From positions 1,798,001 through 1,862,000 of the forward strand of contig QYRS01000001.1 of the NCBI GenBank assembly GCA_006503535.1: a stretch of 64,000 nucleotides of DNA. Direction: 5' to 3'. This DNA is from Arthrinium phaeospermum (lineage: Eukaryota; Ascomycota; Sordariomycetes; Amphisphaeriales; Apiosporaceae). Under the pieces are notes generated by a model. The model had not been told where the DNA came from and made no database searches. It worked only from the letters and a program-made list of their open reading frames with translations. Positions 11,701 to 22,684 of the stretch are shown in pieces (the first letter of the stretch is position 1; each line of letters opens with the position of its first letter). The translations under genes were made by a program, and so were the position numbers.

Positions 11701-13668
11701 CTACGTTCGACACATCCTGCCATCCTCAGCGACATGCCACCGATCACTCCCCACCGTCTTCCTCGCATAGAAGACGCCTTCGGGATCATACTTGTCCTTG
11801 ATTGCCAGAAGCCGATCGTAGTTGGGCCCGAAGAAAGCCTCCTTCCAGTTCTCCTGGAACGGGTCACCCTCGTTCACGTACGCCGCGCTGCCCGGCGTCA
11901 CCCGCTCCAGCTCGGGCAGCATGCCCGTCAGCCGCCGCTGCATGGCCCGCATGTCGTCCCACGCCGACGGCGCCGCGTCCCAGTGGTGCAGCATGCCGAG
12001 CAGGACCGTGGCCTCGCGCCAGGCCGGGTGCACGGCGTTGTCGGCGCCGACGCGGTTCCGGGCCGCCATGACGGACACGCCCGCCTCGACGCCGCCGTCG
12101 TACAGACCGCGCAGCACCGTCATGAGTTCCGCGAAGGCCGCGGAGTCCTCGTCCTCCAGCACGCGCCGCGGGATCAGCCGGTCGCCTGCCTGCCACCGCA
12201 GCGTCGCCTCCTTCACGTCGCCGTACTGGCTGGCGTGCTCGAGGTAGGCTGGGGAGTCGGTGAGCCACGGCTGGTAGGGGATTTGGAGGGAGTCGAGGAC
12301 ATCAGTGAACGGGGACATGGTCTTCTGGACGGCTGACGAGGTCTGGTTGTAGGCCGTCACCCCACTTATGATGAAGGAGGTCTTATTGTACGCGATGGTG
12401 ATGTGCATCCCATTGTCCGTGACGGTCGGGAGGATGGAGTACAGCTTCCGCAGGGCTGTCCAGTACTTGTCAGTGGTTGTCTTGGTGGGGTCGATGAGGA
12501 CTCCCATTCCGCCGACGGAAAGGTCCTCGTAGGCGCGAACAGTCACAGCGGTCACCACGCCATATGTCCCTGGTCCTATAACGTACTGAGTCAGCATCTG
12601 TCGTGTGGCGATCAAAGAGCTTCGATCAGGCAAGCTTACCTCCGCCGCTGAGCGCCCAGTAGAGTTCCGGGTTTTCCGTTCTCGAGGCTTTGACGATATC
12701 ACCATCAGCCGTCACCAAGTCAAATTCGAGAGCCTGGTCTGCGCCGAGACCAAAGCTGGTCGACAGCGGTGAGTGCCCAGTCCCTTGTATCCAACCGCCA
12801 GCTAACCCAACCGAGTTACAGTATCCAGCGACGACGACGAGACCTTCCTTCTTGGCGGCGTTCATAGCGTCGATCCCCTGAACACCCGCCCCGAGCTTGA
12901 GAGCCGGTCCTTGGTAGGTTTCGTCACGCCAGTTCAGATGAGTGGTGTCTTTGAGGTGGTGCGTCCAAGCGGCAATCGCACCAGCACCTGTAGACCTGCC
13001 GAAGAAGCTGCGAGGCGTTAGTGTGGGCCTTGGGTTGTCTATCTTATGGTGCTCGATACGTACTCGTGGCCGGTGTTGCGCACCAGGAATCGAATATTGT
13101 GATCCCGCGCGAACTTGATGGTGGCGACTACATCCTCCGCAGACCGGATGTCGACGGCGTAGCTGACATAGTTTCCAAGAGCACATGGACTTTGTTGGGT
13201 GGTAAAGGGGTCACAGCTTGCATTTCCCCAGTACGTAGTCAATGGCGACGAAGAAGAATCAAAGCTAACACGGCCAATACATTAGCGTGGACCTCATAGT
13301 GATGCATCTTCCAGAGTACTTACTGTAGGGTAGCTTGTGTCCATTTATCGCCTGCAACACCATGTAAGTTATCGAACGGGGTAATTGTCAAGAATAGAGT
13401 CTGGATGTCTCAACTTACGAAGTTCTTGGCAGGCTGCCTCATCATATTGAGGATCATGGCATACGGCCGCGAGGGGCACAGTCCTGATCAGCCTGCCCCC
13501 AACGGTGACGTTGAGGGCGTCCCAGGAAGGTGTAGAAGGCCAACCCGGATCTCCGGGCAGCACATGACATGTTGGAGCAGACCTGACCGGAGTCCCGAGT
13601 GTTGATACGCAGGTGGGTGTCGCAGCTGCAGCCACTGCCATAAAGATCCTGGACCAGGGAAGTAGCAT
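11701..13668 (-). CDS. secreted FAD-dependent oxidase, berberine-bridge-enzyme type
   Basis: Flavoprotein oxidase of the PCMH/BBE family. Fungal members oxidise sugars or carry out oxidations in secondary metabolism. Five exons (13668-13419, 13351-13324, 13264-13064, 13017/13007-12640, 12575-11701; the fourth starts at 13007 by frame) give 573 residues. Residues 1-~20 are a signal peptide (MLLPWSRIFMAVAAAATP). The FAD domain has YVSYAVDIRSAEDV and RNTGHDFFGRS, whose His is the usual 8-alpha FAD link, and VAGYCNSVGLAGGW, whose Cys is positioned for the second, 6-S-cysteinyl link; a bicovalent flavin is therefore likely. Then GHSPLSTSFGLGAD and ELYWALSGGGGPGTYGVV. The C-terminal BBE segment is NYDRLLAIKDKYDPEGVF. 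Exon 2 is only 28 bases. Substrate unknown. The neighbours (receptor-like protein, glycosyltransferase, SDR) allow but do not prove a tailoring role. Confidence 0.9.
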
Positions 13669-14554
13669 CTTCGTGTTGGCTGGACAAGGGGGACACGCCG
13701 ATGGAAGTGATGGCTATAAGCGATTGGACTCAAGACTCAAGCGTACGGAAAACAAGCTCTTATCATGATGAGCTGGAACCTGGGCTGCATGAAGCTCATT
13801 TGATTTGGTTCATGTCTTTCAGGGATCTGTCACGAGGCACCTGCATAAATGTTTGCTCGATATATGACGGTACGCCGTTAGCCGTCTTAACGAACAAACG
13901 GTAGCGAATCGGATCCAATCATGTTACATTCGAGCTGCAAGGGACTCCACGAGCCCCTTACATTGTGCATTCCTACCCTGCAGACCGAGTCTCGAATAGA
14001 CTCTGCGGTGGATGATAAATCTCGGCAGTTATCATTGCGAAGCATTTCACCCTCAATCAGGGTCCAAGCAGACAGTAGCAATACAGTCTGTAGTGTCATT
14101 TTTAATCTGGAGCCGGCCTCAGGGATCGATTGAGTGGAGCCAGAGCCTGCCAAGTATTGGGCATCTTTGTTTGGGCTTCTAGACCAAGTCGTCGGACTAG
14201 ACTGCGTCTGTTGTACAGTCACCACAACGACATTCGGGAGAGGCGATATGCCACACAAGAGCGACGATGGCATCGGACCACCATACCGAGCAAACATTCT
14301 TGTATTTCCATGCGATATCCCTTACATCTGACCCAAAATAGCAGGTAATTGGTGCCCGAATCTTCCAATTGCATGCTCGTAGTTTCGTATGTACAGAAGT
14401 AATGATAAAGTGCAATGTCAACCCTTCTCGCTTTGATTCCAGTCCGGCTGATCACCCAAGAACGATCCACATTAAGAATCAAAGACGCATCAGAAGCGCC
14501 CCAATATCCCAGATCTAGCCTAGACGTGGGTTGGAATACCTCGAGCCAAACATC
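13669..14554. other. divergent promoter region
   Basis: About 880 bases between the oxidase (leftwards) and the receptor-like gene (rightwards). No ORF with coding character and no RNA gene seen. Confidence 0.5.
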
Positions 14555-16111
14555 ATGAGCGACCACCCGACGATCTCTCCAAGACATGATGCCACGAAGG
14601 ACCCGGCGCCTGTAGTCGACGGCTCCCTCTGGATGATGACAACGGTCGCCACGATCTTCCTAGTACTGCGCGTCTGGATCAAGATATCACGAAGGTGTAG
14701 ACTATGGTGGGATGACAGTGTCTTGGCTCTTTCATGGGTACGTAACTTTTACAAGTATCGGCAACCCATATCACGTCTGGCACCTGGCGGGCGACCTCTT
14801 CCCAGCATTAGGACATGCTTATCATCTTACGACACGGATAACTCTGAAACTTTCGACACTTAGGCAACTCTCGTGGCGAACAATGTCATCGTCAGTGTCA
14901 TGGTAAGCCTCGGCTTTGGCACTGAACAGGCATATACCAGCCATATGGCGATTTTGTTGGCGGTCTCCGGAGTCTTGACTCCTCTAGCGCGCATATGGAG
15001 CAAGACATCGTTTGCCCTGACACTACTTCGTGTTCTCGACGACAGAGATCGATTGAAGCGACTCTTCATCTGGTTCAGCATCGTTTCGATGCACGCTATA
15101 TCCATACTGTATTGTGTCATGGTATGGAGGCGCATTTGCAAGAGCGCGGACACTGAAAATAGCGAGGCGGTTGGCCGCATCAGGGGCTCTTGTGTGCCCT
15201 TGGAAACACTCTTAGCGATACAATTAAGTACCGTTGGTATGTCAAGCATCTCTTATTCTGGCAGATCATATTGATATGATGTTGTTGCTACAGTATTGGA
15301 TTGCAGAGAGCATAAGGAGGAGAGGATCAGCGAACTTATTTGCAAGACGAATACTTACTAACGAACGCTGCACAGCATTATCTGGATTCATGGATTTCGC
15401 CCTCGCACTGTTTCCCTGGCTGATCATTTGGAAGCTCCAAATGAGGATGCAAGAAAAGGCAGGTACGGCAATCGCAATGAGCTTGGGCATCCTGTGAGTT
15501 AATACCTGCTGTTGGCAAAGACAATGTTTCCCCAACAATAACTGACCAGACCTACTCCAGGGCTGGGGTTTTTGCCATCCTGCAGATCAAAGGCATATTG
15601 ACTTTGGCTGGGCCCGGCTACAGCGAATGTAAGTCCGAGTTTTGATCTTGACCTCCTATTCTCGTTGCCCTAGCTTCGAAGCTCTTTTGCTTACGACTCG
15701 CGGCTATCTACAGACAAGCTTGCCATGCTCTCCATCGTGGCGAGCGCCGAGCCCACCATCACGATCGTGGCCGCCTCGATCCCCGTCCTGCGCATCCTGC
15801 TGCGCGACCTGTACCACAAGCCGGCGCTCGTCGAGGTGACGGCCCAAAGCTCCTCAAAGGCCGAACTGCGAAGGACCTCGACCAAGATTGACCGGTATGC
15901 GGCACTCGACCCACCTCGTGGTATCCTACACAAGACCGAGGTGGATATTGAGTACAGCCGCAAAAGCAGTTACAGCGCGCGGACCATGAGGGGGCAGGGT
16001 ACGAGCTGGAAGAATGGAACTCCGGGTCAGGACCGACTCGCCCACGCATGGCCATGTAAAGAACGTGCATTTGTTAGCGTTGGTGGCAACTCTGCGATTT
16101 GGAGCACTTGA
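14555..16111 (+). CDS. rhodopsin-like seven-helix membrane protein (PTH11/SAT4-related fungal family)
   Basis: Member of the large fungal family of seven-helix proteins annotated as 'rhodopsin domain' or PTH11-like. A few members act in surface sensing or sit next to metabolite clusters; most have no known ligand. Exons 14555-14737, 14864-15236, 15376-15493, 15561-15628 and 15714-16111 give 379 residues in frame. Membrane spans visible: MMTTVATIFLVLRVWI followed by RLWWDDSVLALSW, LVANNVIVSVMVSLGFG, HMAILLAVSGVLTPLARIW.KTSFALTLLRV, RLFIWFSIVSMHAISILYCVMVW, GFMDFALALFPWLIIWKLQ and AGVFAILQIKGILTLAGPGY, then the family block ASAEPTITIVAASIPVLRILLRDL. The C-terminal ~95 residues are a polar cytoplasmic tail rich in Ser, Arg and Lys. 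The third intron ends in a strong TACTAAC branch site at about 15357. Confidence 0.85.
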
Positions 16112-16276
16112 GATGCTGTGAAAGCAGAGAGCTAGGGTGAGGGGGAAACATTAGGTGGTCTGTGCGCGTGTGGGAAAACAGCATGCTGTATTACATCGTT
16201 GCTACTTAGATGTCCATAAGCTGACCAGCCTTCAACAACCAACACCCGACCAATCGTCTCAACGATTGGAACCAAA

Positions 16277-16374
16277 GCTCGGTTAGCTCAGTTGGTTAGA
16301 GCGTCGTACTAATATTCTCTCACCAGAATACTTAAGTAATGCGAAGGCCATGAGTTCAAGCCTCATACTGAGCA
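16277..16374 (+). tRNA. tRNA-Ile, anticodon AAU, with a 24-nt intron
   Basis: Acceptor stem GCTCGGT pairs with ACTGAGC (one G-T). The D arm contains TAGCTCAGTTGGTTAGAGC. Anticodon stem TCGTA/TGCGA closes the loop CTAATAA with anticodon AAT at 16311-16313. The T arm is ATGAG-TTCAAGC-CTCAT. The intron occupies about 16315-16338, one base 3' of the anticodon, the canonical place for nuclear tRNA introns. Discriminator base is A. The mature tRNA reads AUU/AUC codons, with inosine at position 34. Confidence 0.93.
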
Positions 16375-16377
16375 TCT

Positions 16378-16383
16378 TCTTTT
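16378..16383 (+). terminator. RNA polymerase III T-run terminator
   Basis: A run of five T residues a few bases after the discriminator base of the tRNA-Ile gene, as expected for Pol III termination. A longer T run follows near 16412. Confidence 0.6.
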
Positions 16384-16506
16384 TGCTTTTCTGGCATCTG
16401 GACCAATCCTATTTTTTTTGCTGCGCATAATGTCGACCGCTTGTCAATAGCTGAAATTCTATGCGACCGTTGAAGACCAATAGGTTCCGGAAGATTCAAT
16501 CAAGCC

Positions 16507-18029
16507 CTATTTCCCCTTACTGTACAGCATGATCTCCCTCTCAATGATCGCATGGCAGTCAAGATCCCGGTTCTCCTTCATCAAACGCACGGCCTTCTCT
16601 TTGTACTTCGGATTGGCGAGCACCTTGTCAACCGCCGCCGCGATTTGCTCGCTGCTCGGTGTTTGTGTCTTAAGATTGACTGCGATACCAGCATACTCTG
16701 CTCGCGCAGTGACCTGTGAACAAAAGTTAATTCTTGCTTTTTCGAGATCTTCAATTGAATAGATGGTGTTTCGCATGCTTCAAGATGGTGTACTTACCTC
16801 TACTTTATCCTCCGTAATGCCCGCCACCACCATCGGCACCGCATTGATGACGCCGTGGCACATGCTCCCGTACCCGCCGTTCGACACGAACAGATCCGCG
16901 TGCTCGAGCGCCACGTCATAAGGCAAGTAGTCCACGACCCTGGCGCTCGAGGGGATCTCAAAGTCTGCGGGCAGCGACGCGCCCCGGACGCCCAGGACGG
17001 CGATGACGATCACATCGTCTCGTCCCGCAAACGCCCGGATGGTCGGCATGATGAGCTCGCCGTAGCCGACGGCGACGGTCCCCTGCGCGACGGGGATGAC
17101 GGCCTTCTTTCCGGGGGCGCCCGTGGGCAGCGCCGCGTTGGCGCGGATCTCGGACCACCACTCGGGATAGACGAAGTCCGGGCTGACGCCCTTCTTGGGC
17201 AGCACGCCGGCGTAGCGGATCGAGGGGTGCAGGTCCGACCGCGGGTACTCGAGGCTGGGGCTGCACATCTGGAACGCGGTGTCGAAGCACTCGAGCCAGT
17301 CGTCGAAGAGCTTGCTCCCGGCCCCGGCGCGGCAGCCCAGCTCCGCCAGGATCTTCTCGTGCAGGTCGACCAGGTGTTTGAAGGGCCCCTGCATGAGCCC
17401 CCCGTGCAGGGCCTGGTTGCGCATCCGGCCGGACTCGGTCGCGTCCGGGGCAGGCCCATGCCGAAGGGCGCCGTGTCGACGCTGGACACGACGAGCGGGA
17501 CCACGTTGAGGCCGATGGTCTTGGGGAAGGCGTCGTAGCCCCGGGGCAGCGGGGCGCCGTGGTGGAAGGCCACGGTGGCCAGGGACAGGGACTCGGTCAC
17601 GATCAGGACCTCGCGGGCCGGGTCGCGCTCGCGCAGCAGCTCGAGCAGGGCCCGCATGCGCGGCGTGCGGGCCGCGATGGCCGGCAGGAAGTGCTCCTCG
17701 ATGTCGAACAGGAACCGGACCGCCACGGGGATCTGCTGGCGCCGCTCCTCCCCGCCCGGGGGGAACAGCGGCGGCATCTCGAACCATTCGGCGCCGACGT
17801 CCTCCATGTGGGGGCGGAACTCGGCCGAGGTCATGAAGACGACCTCGAAGCCCTTCCGGATCAGCTCCCGCGCGACGTGCAGCGTGGGGAGCATGTGGCC
17901 GTCCAGCGGGCACGCCGACATGACCAGAAGGGGAAGTTGACGCCTGCCTCCTCTGACGGCGACATTGTTGGTCGCCCCGGCCTCCTCCCGCTGCGATCTT
18001 CCGCTATGGTTTCCTTCGTCGATGGTCAT
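16507..18029 (-). CDS. family 1 (UGT/MGT-like) glycosyltransferase, one-base frameshift
   Basis: Transfers a sugar from a nucleotide sugar to a small acceptor. Exons 18029-16798 and 16713-16507. Restored length is 479 residues, normal for the family. The N-terminal acceptor half starts with a polar leader and then LLVMSACPLDGHMLPTLHVA, a typical GT-B first strand with the His of DGH in the catalytic position. The C-terminal donor half has VIVIAVLGVRG, ARVVDYLPYDVALEHADLFV, SNGGYGSMCHGVINAVPMVV and ITEDKVE-VTARAEYAGIAV, the reduced PSPG-type nucleotide-sugar site. The frame breaks at the C run opposite 17447-17450. As read, GMGLP continues into nonsense; one more C gives GMGLPPDATESGRMRNQALHGG and joins the open downstream frame. 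Total exon length is one base short of a multiple of three. Sequence error or disabled allele. Acceptor unknown. Confidence 0.85.
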
Positions 18030-19120
18030 TTTGGTGATTGAGTGCTACTCGTACGCGAGTTAGGGATCAGGACAAGAAATGTTCCAATGTTCGGTTTATG
18101 TATCAGAGCAGAGAGTTCTCGTACACCAGACCGCTACACGGTAGAAAACTGGAACGAAACAAAAAGCAATCTGTTTGGCAGGACAGCTCGTGGCCTTTTA
18201 AACGCATTCACTTGGTCTGTCTTGTATACATCAAAAAAGGAATAAACTAGCGTAAAGCAGCCTATCGGGAAGAAGCGCGCGTCAAAGAGCACTAATTCTG
18301 GACCATCGGATGGGTGATCAGCATTCAACATCGGGTAGCGACAGGGAGACGTGGCCATAGTGCAACGCCAGTCGCATCCTTAGATATCATTACGATGCCT
18401 CCCGACACACATCGTCCCTCCAGTGAACGCGGGGGCCCGGGCTAAGGGATGACATCCGAGCAGGGCTTGTGTCTCCGGCAAAGGCTAATGCGCATATAGG
18501 GCTCGACGGCGAGCGGCCGATGGCCAACGGCGGCGATGGTAGGGCAGAATAGGGGACCAGGGGGGCTATAGGGCGTCTCATCTTCTCTATGAATAGCTAG
18601 TCGAGGGTGGGTCTGGCGCTGAGCTAGCGATGCGCCGTCGCGCCCTACCCCTGAATGGCTACAACCGTTCAGGCGGGAATTAGATGTGATATGTCGAGAT
18701 TTATAAGCGAAGCGTTTTAGCGGTCAGGTTTCTAGTGACGCAACTCTCGGTAGTGGCTTCCGATTGATATATGCCCCTCTATACTTGCTTTTCGTTTTTC
18801 AGCCCCGTGGAGCATGGTAGCCGTTCCTCCTCAATACCTGCTTTCCATGATCAAATTTATAGCTCACATGCTGGCTGGTCAAGGGCTCTAGCGATATGCA
18901 GTGTAAATTCGAGGCAAGCATCGCATTATGTCGGCGAAGAACGGGTCTGAATTATTCGTATCCTGCTTGGATATCAAACATGTCTAAACTTAATTCACCC
19001 TTACCATCATATGACGTTAGATGTAGACGCAACCCCCGCGGTCAACTCAGCCTCCATGGTACCGCCCGCATCCAGGGGGTGGCGGCGCTTTGCCCGACCA
19101 CCCAACACCCTTGCGTCTCC
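18030..19120. other. intergenic region
   Basis: About 1.1 kb between two leftward genes. Contains the promoter of the glycosyltransferase. ORFs here are short and lack coding character; no repeat or RNA gene seen. Confidence 0.5.
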
Positions 19121-20296
19121 CTATCCCAACAGATCCCGCATCCCGGACTGCTGCAGCTTGCGTCTGAAGTTCGTCTCCGACTCAGCCATGAAGGTGCTGA
19201 TGTTGCTGCCGTCGAGCGCGGGGTACAACGTCTCCATCGGCACGTCCCGCGTCCGGATGGACTGCCCCCCCTGGGCGTTGTACGCCATGAAGCACTCGAC
19301 GATGTTGCCGTCGCCGTACTGCGGCTCTTGCAGGATACGCATAGCGATCTCGGCGCACTCCTTGGGCGTCATGCCGATGTCGTCGGGGCGGATGTTGATG
19401 TGTTTCTGATCTACGTCGATCATGGGAGACTGCATGATTCCCGGTTCTTGATGTTAGAAGATGGTGTACATAGGGTCAGGGGGTATGGTGTCACTTTTCA
19501 AGAGAAGCTGCATGCAACAACCGTTGTATAGTGAAACGCAGTAAAAAGAAGAAGGTGAGGTGCAGGTGATAACAACGTACGTGAACAGTTCCCGGGCAGA
19601 TGCTCGAGTTCCGAATGCCAGTATTCTCACGCAGGGCCCCGAGCGACTTGCAAATGCTGACAATGGCGGCCTTGCTCGAATAGTAGAGCGGCGTGACGAT
19701 GCCGTGCAGGTACCCCGCGACGCTGGCGAACCAGAGCAGGTTGCCCCCGACGTCGCGGTGCTCCAACCAGTACTGCACGGCGATCTGCGCCAGCCGGATG
19801 GGCCCCGTGGTGTTGATGGCAAAGGTCTTGTACTGGCCCAGGGCGGCGTCGGCGTCGTCCTCCGGGGCGGCGACCCCCGGGCTGAGCGGCGCCTCGTCGT
19901 GGCCGGGCGGGTTCCAGAAGCCGCTCGAGGGCGGCTCGTAGACGCCCGCGCCGTTGACCACGATGTGGACGCGGCCGTAGGTCTGCAGCGCGAAGTCCCA
20001 GAGGGCCCGGATCTGGGCCCAGTTGCTCATGTCGGTCGACTTGAAGACGGCCGAGGGCTCCGCGGGGGGCGGGTGCTCGTCGACCGTCTGCTGGGCGGCG
20101 GGACGCAGTCGCACATCGGCCATGACGACGGAGCACCCGGCCTCGAGCAAAAGCTCGGACAGAGCGTGGTTGATGCCTGGAGATAGTCATTATGGAGCTG
20201 TGAAAAACTACGAAGAAGAGGAGAAGAAAAATTCGACTTACCGGATCCTGCTCCCGTCACGATGGCGACTTTGCCCTTCAGATCGTACGCGGACAT
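19121..20296 (-). CDS. short-chain dehydrogenase/reductase (15-hydroxyprostaglandin-dehydrogenase-like)
   Basis: Classical NAD(P)-dependent oxidoreductase. Exons 20296-20242, 20176-19581 and 19429-19121 give 319 residues. The cofactor-binding block is GKVAIVTGAGSGINHAL, with the TGxxxGxG turn split by the first intron. VVMADVRL follows, with Asp at the end of strand 2 suggesting NAD preference. VVNGAG is the NNAG-type element. The catalytic set is Ser in FASVAGYLHG, then YYSSKAA with Tyr and Lys four apart. After the active site comes GIRNSSICPGTV, then a C-terminal domain of ~100 residues that includes INIRPDDIGMTPKECAEIAMRIL. A loop of about 25 extra residues (PPSSGFWNPPGHDEAPLS..) sits after NGAG. 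Exon 3 was set by frame at 19429. Substrate unknown. Confidence 0.9.
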
Positions 20297-21000
20297 GTTG
20301 CGTTTTCTTTTCTCTTTATTTGGATATCTTAGATCTTAGATCTGCAGATCTCGGGATCTCGGGATCGACGTGTCCTATAGATGGGATGAACTAAGCACTG
20401 AGTAGCCAAAGTCTAGCATGAAACTTGAGGTTGGGATGAGAAACTACTAATTATAACTCCGGCCACCATTGCGTACATGCAAACAAACCTACTCCGCATC
20501 AAGATGGCGAGGCAATGCACAACGCGACACGGCGTATCATGCAGAGCCGCCATCACCATCACAATGCGAGATAGCCTATAGGATGGCGTTGCGATAGCCG
20601 AACACACACACATCGACCCCGCCACCCCCATGCGTCAAGCAGGTGGACGGGCTGTATGCCCGACACACGCCTCGTCACAGAAAGCAGTCACAAGGCTAGT
20701 CGCCGCGCTCGGCATAACTGGGGCATCGGGGGCCGAGTGAGGAATTCCGTCATATTGGCCCAGGTAGGAAATCTAGTCTGACATGGTGTGTAGGTAGGAC
20801 GGTAGTGATAAAGGCCAAGGCGGGAAGCAAACAACCACGACCCCAACTAAGTAGTATGTACTTAGCTAACCCCCTCCTAAAAGGAACGAGGGGCGGGAAT
20901 CAGTCTTACAAAAGCAAGTTCCGACCAATAGAAACACCGGCCACGCACCAGTCTTGAACAATATCAGATAGCCATTAGCAGATGGGAGTAGCCCAATGCT
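20297..21000. other. intergenic region
   Basis: About 700 bases without a plausible gene. Near 20325-20365 there are clustered short palindromic repeats built on AGATCT and CGGGATC (gatcttagatctgcagatctcgggatctcg in pieces), directly upstream of the SDR start. Confidence 0.45.
20328..20366. repeat. cluster of AGATCT/GGATC palindromes upstream of the SDR
   Basis: Within about 40 bases the motifs ATCTTAGATC, AGATCT, GCAGATCT, and GGGATCTCGGGATC follow each other, so the region can form several short hairpins. It starts about 30 bases before the SDR start codon on the minus strand, so it lies in its leader or core promoter. Confidence 0.4.
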
Positions 21001-22684
21001 TCACAAAATCCATAATAGCAAGAAGACGCCGAGCGAAAACCAAACACTGCACGACGTCTCGAGGAGTTGGGGTGATCCGGTCGCGGGAACAGGAGTCGAA
21101 GCGGCCGGCGGAGTTGCTGGCTTGATTGCAGAAGATGCCGAGGTGCTGAATCCGCCTCCTCCTTCACCACCACCCCGCGTTGATGTCGGTCCGGATGGAG
21201 CCAATGAAAACGGCCCACTCCCGACAGGCGTGAACGGCAACGATGCCGTGCCACCACCCATCGCCGAGGGCGGGGTCGCCTCCAACACCCCAGCAGAAGG
21301 CTGGGCGCTGCCACCGCCCCCAGAAGTTGCCATCCCAGTCGCCGCCGGCATCGTCGTGGTTCTTGCCCAACAAGCTCCCCCTTTCCTCCCCGCCGCCCCT
21401 ATCCGCACATACCCGTTACTCCCCGCAATCTTCCTCACGAAGCCGCGCCCGCCCTCGACGTGCTGCCCGTAGTTGGTCGCCCGCCCCGCGTCCTCGACCG
21501 CCTCGACGCCCGAGAAGAGCGCGCACTTGTAGTTGGTGACCCCCGGGGCCCGGTCGCACGAGCAGCGCCACGGGTTCCAGGCGGGGTCGCGCTCGACGTA
21601 CAAATTAAAAGCGGCGCAGGCGCCCGAGGGGTCGGACTCGCAGAGGACGGCGCAGGCGGCGGGGTCGTAGGCGGGGAGGAGGTGGTAGCCCATGTAGCAA
21701 GGTGGCGGCTCTTCTGCCGACGACGAAGCCGAGAGGTTTCGGTATCTGGCCTCGTACGCGGGCGGGGCGTTGGCGGCGGCGTAGAGGTCGACGAAGGTTA
21801 GGCGGTAGCCCGGTGGGGTCGCGGTTCGGAGGGCGGCGTCGTGGAAGGGGGCGTGGGCGAGGAAGGCTTCGGGGGTGTCGGGTTCCACTCGGGGACCGTC
21901 GCCTGGTTTTACCGAAGAGGAAAAGGGGTGAGTTAGCCTACTCCAAATGATGATAGAGTATACCTAAGCCAAGCAGCTTCATCATCTGGATGAGTTCGGA
22001 ACGGAACATACCTCCTGGCTGCTTTGCACAGGGGTCCTCCGGGTTGACGAACCCGCAATACGTGCCGTTCTCGTAAGGGGTAGGACAAGCAGCATCCGTG
22101 GTGAATGCGTTGGTATTCGTCCAGCTGACGGGCGTACACATCGTCGTGGCCGCTTCAGCAGCGAAGAACGTGGTATTGTGGGCATTGGTTGTCGCGGGGG
22201 TCGTCATCATGGTGACCTTGGAAGTCGACGCCGGAGACAGTGAAGGAGATAACCGGAGCAGCTGTTGCGTTGCTATGGGGGTTGTATTGTTGCTGCTGCA
22301 AGACTGCGTGATGGTAGTAACAGGAACAGAATCCCGAGGGTGTACGAGATGGGTGACAGCAGCAGCAGCAGGAGCCGCCGCCCCCATGCTTTCGGCATGC
22401 ACTGAAGCATCATGAAATCCCGCTTTCTTCATGTCGTCCAAAGTAAAAGTGGTATGTTTGAGGGCATCAGTCGTAACATACTCATCGTCGTGATCCACGA
22501 GCCGCATCACCACTTCCTCGTCGGTGCCCCCCTGAGATGGTGGTCCGGCACGACGGATGAAGCCATCGCCACCTCCACCATCAACCGTCCTCATAGAAGA
22601 AACAGCGACGTCAGTCCCGATGACGAGACGGGTCATAAAGATACTGGCCGTAGCCGCGAAGCTTGTGAATCTCGTAACTCGCAT
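21001..22684 (-). CDS. secreted, probably GPI-anchored PAN/Apple-like cysteine-rich protein
   Basis: Exons 22684-22012 and 21902-21001, 524 residues. The N-terminus MRVTRFTSFAATASIFMTRLVIG is a signal peptide; two upstream in-frame codons start only with GTG, so this ATG is preferred. Residues ~60-190 are Ala/Thr/Ser-rich. Then comes a Cys-rich region: CTPVSWTNTNAF, NGTYCGFVNPEDPC and a fungal PAN-like domain with YDPAACAVLCESD, CAAFNLYVERDP, CSCDR, NYKCALFSG and GFVRKIAGSNGYV. The tail is Gly/Ser/Pro-rich and ends in a hydrophobic stretch, VWFSLGVFLLLWIL, with no positive residues after it, as in GPI-attachment signals. Likely cell-wall or cell-surface protein. Proteins with this PAN-like block are common in Sordariomycetes but have no defined biochemical role. 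Confidence 0.78.

Noticed and set aside
13040..20300. RIP as the cause of the gene lesions
   Set aside because: The lesions are one-base indels and a G-to-T change. No cluster of C-to-T changes or AT-rich repeat copies is visible.
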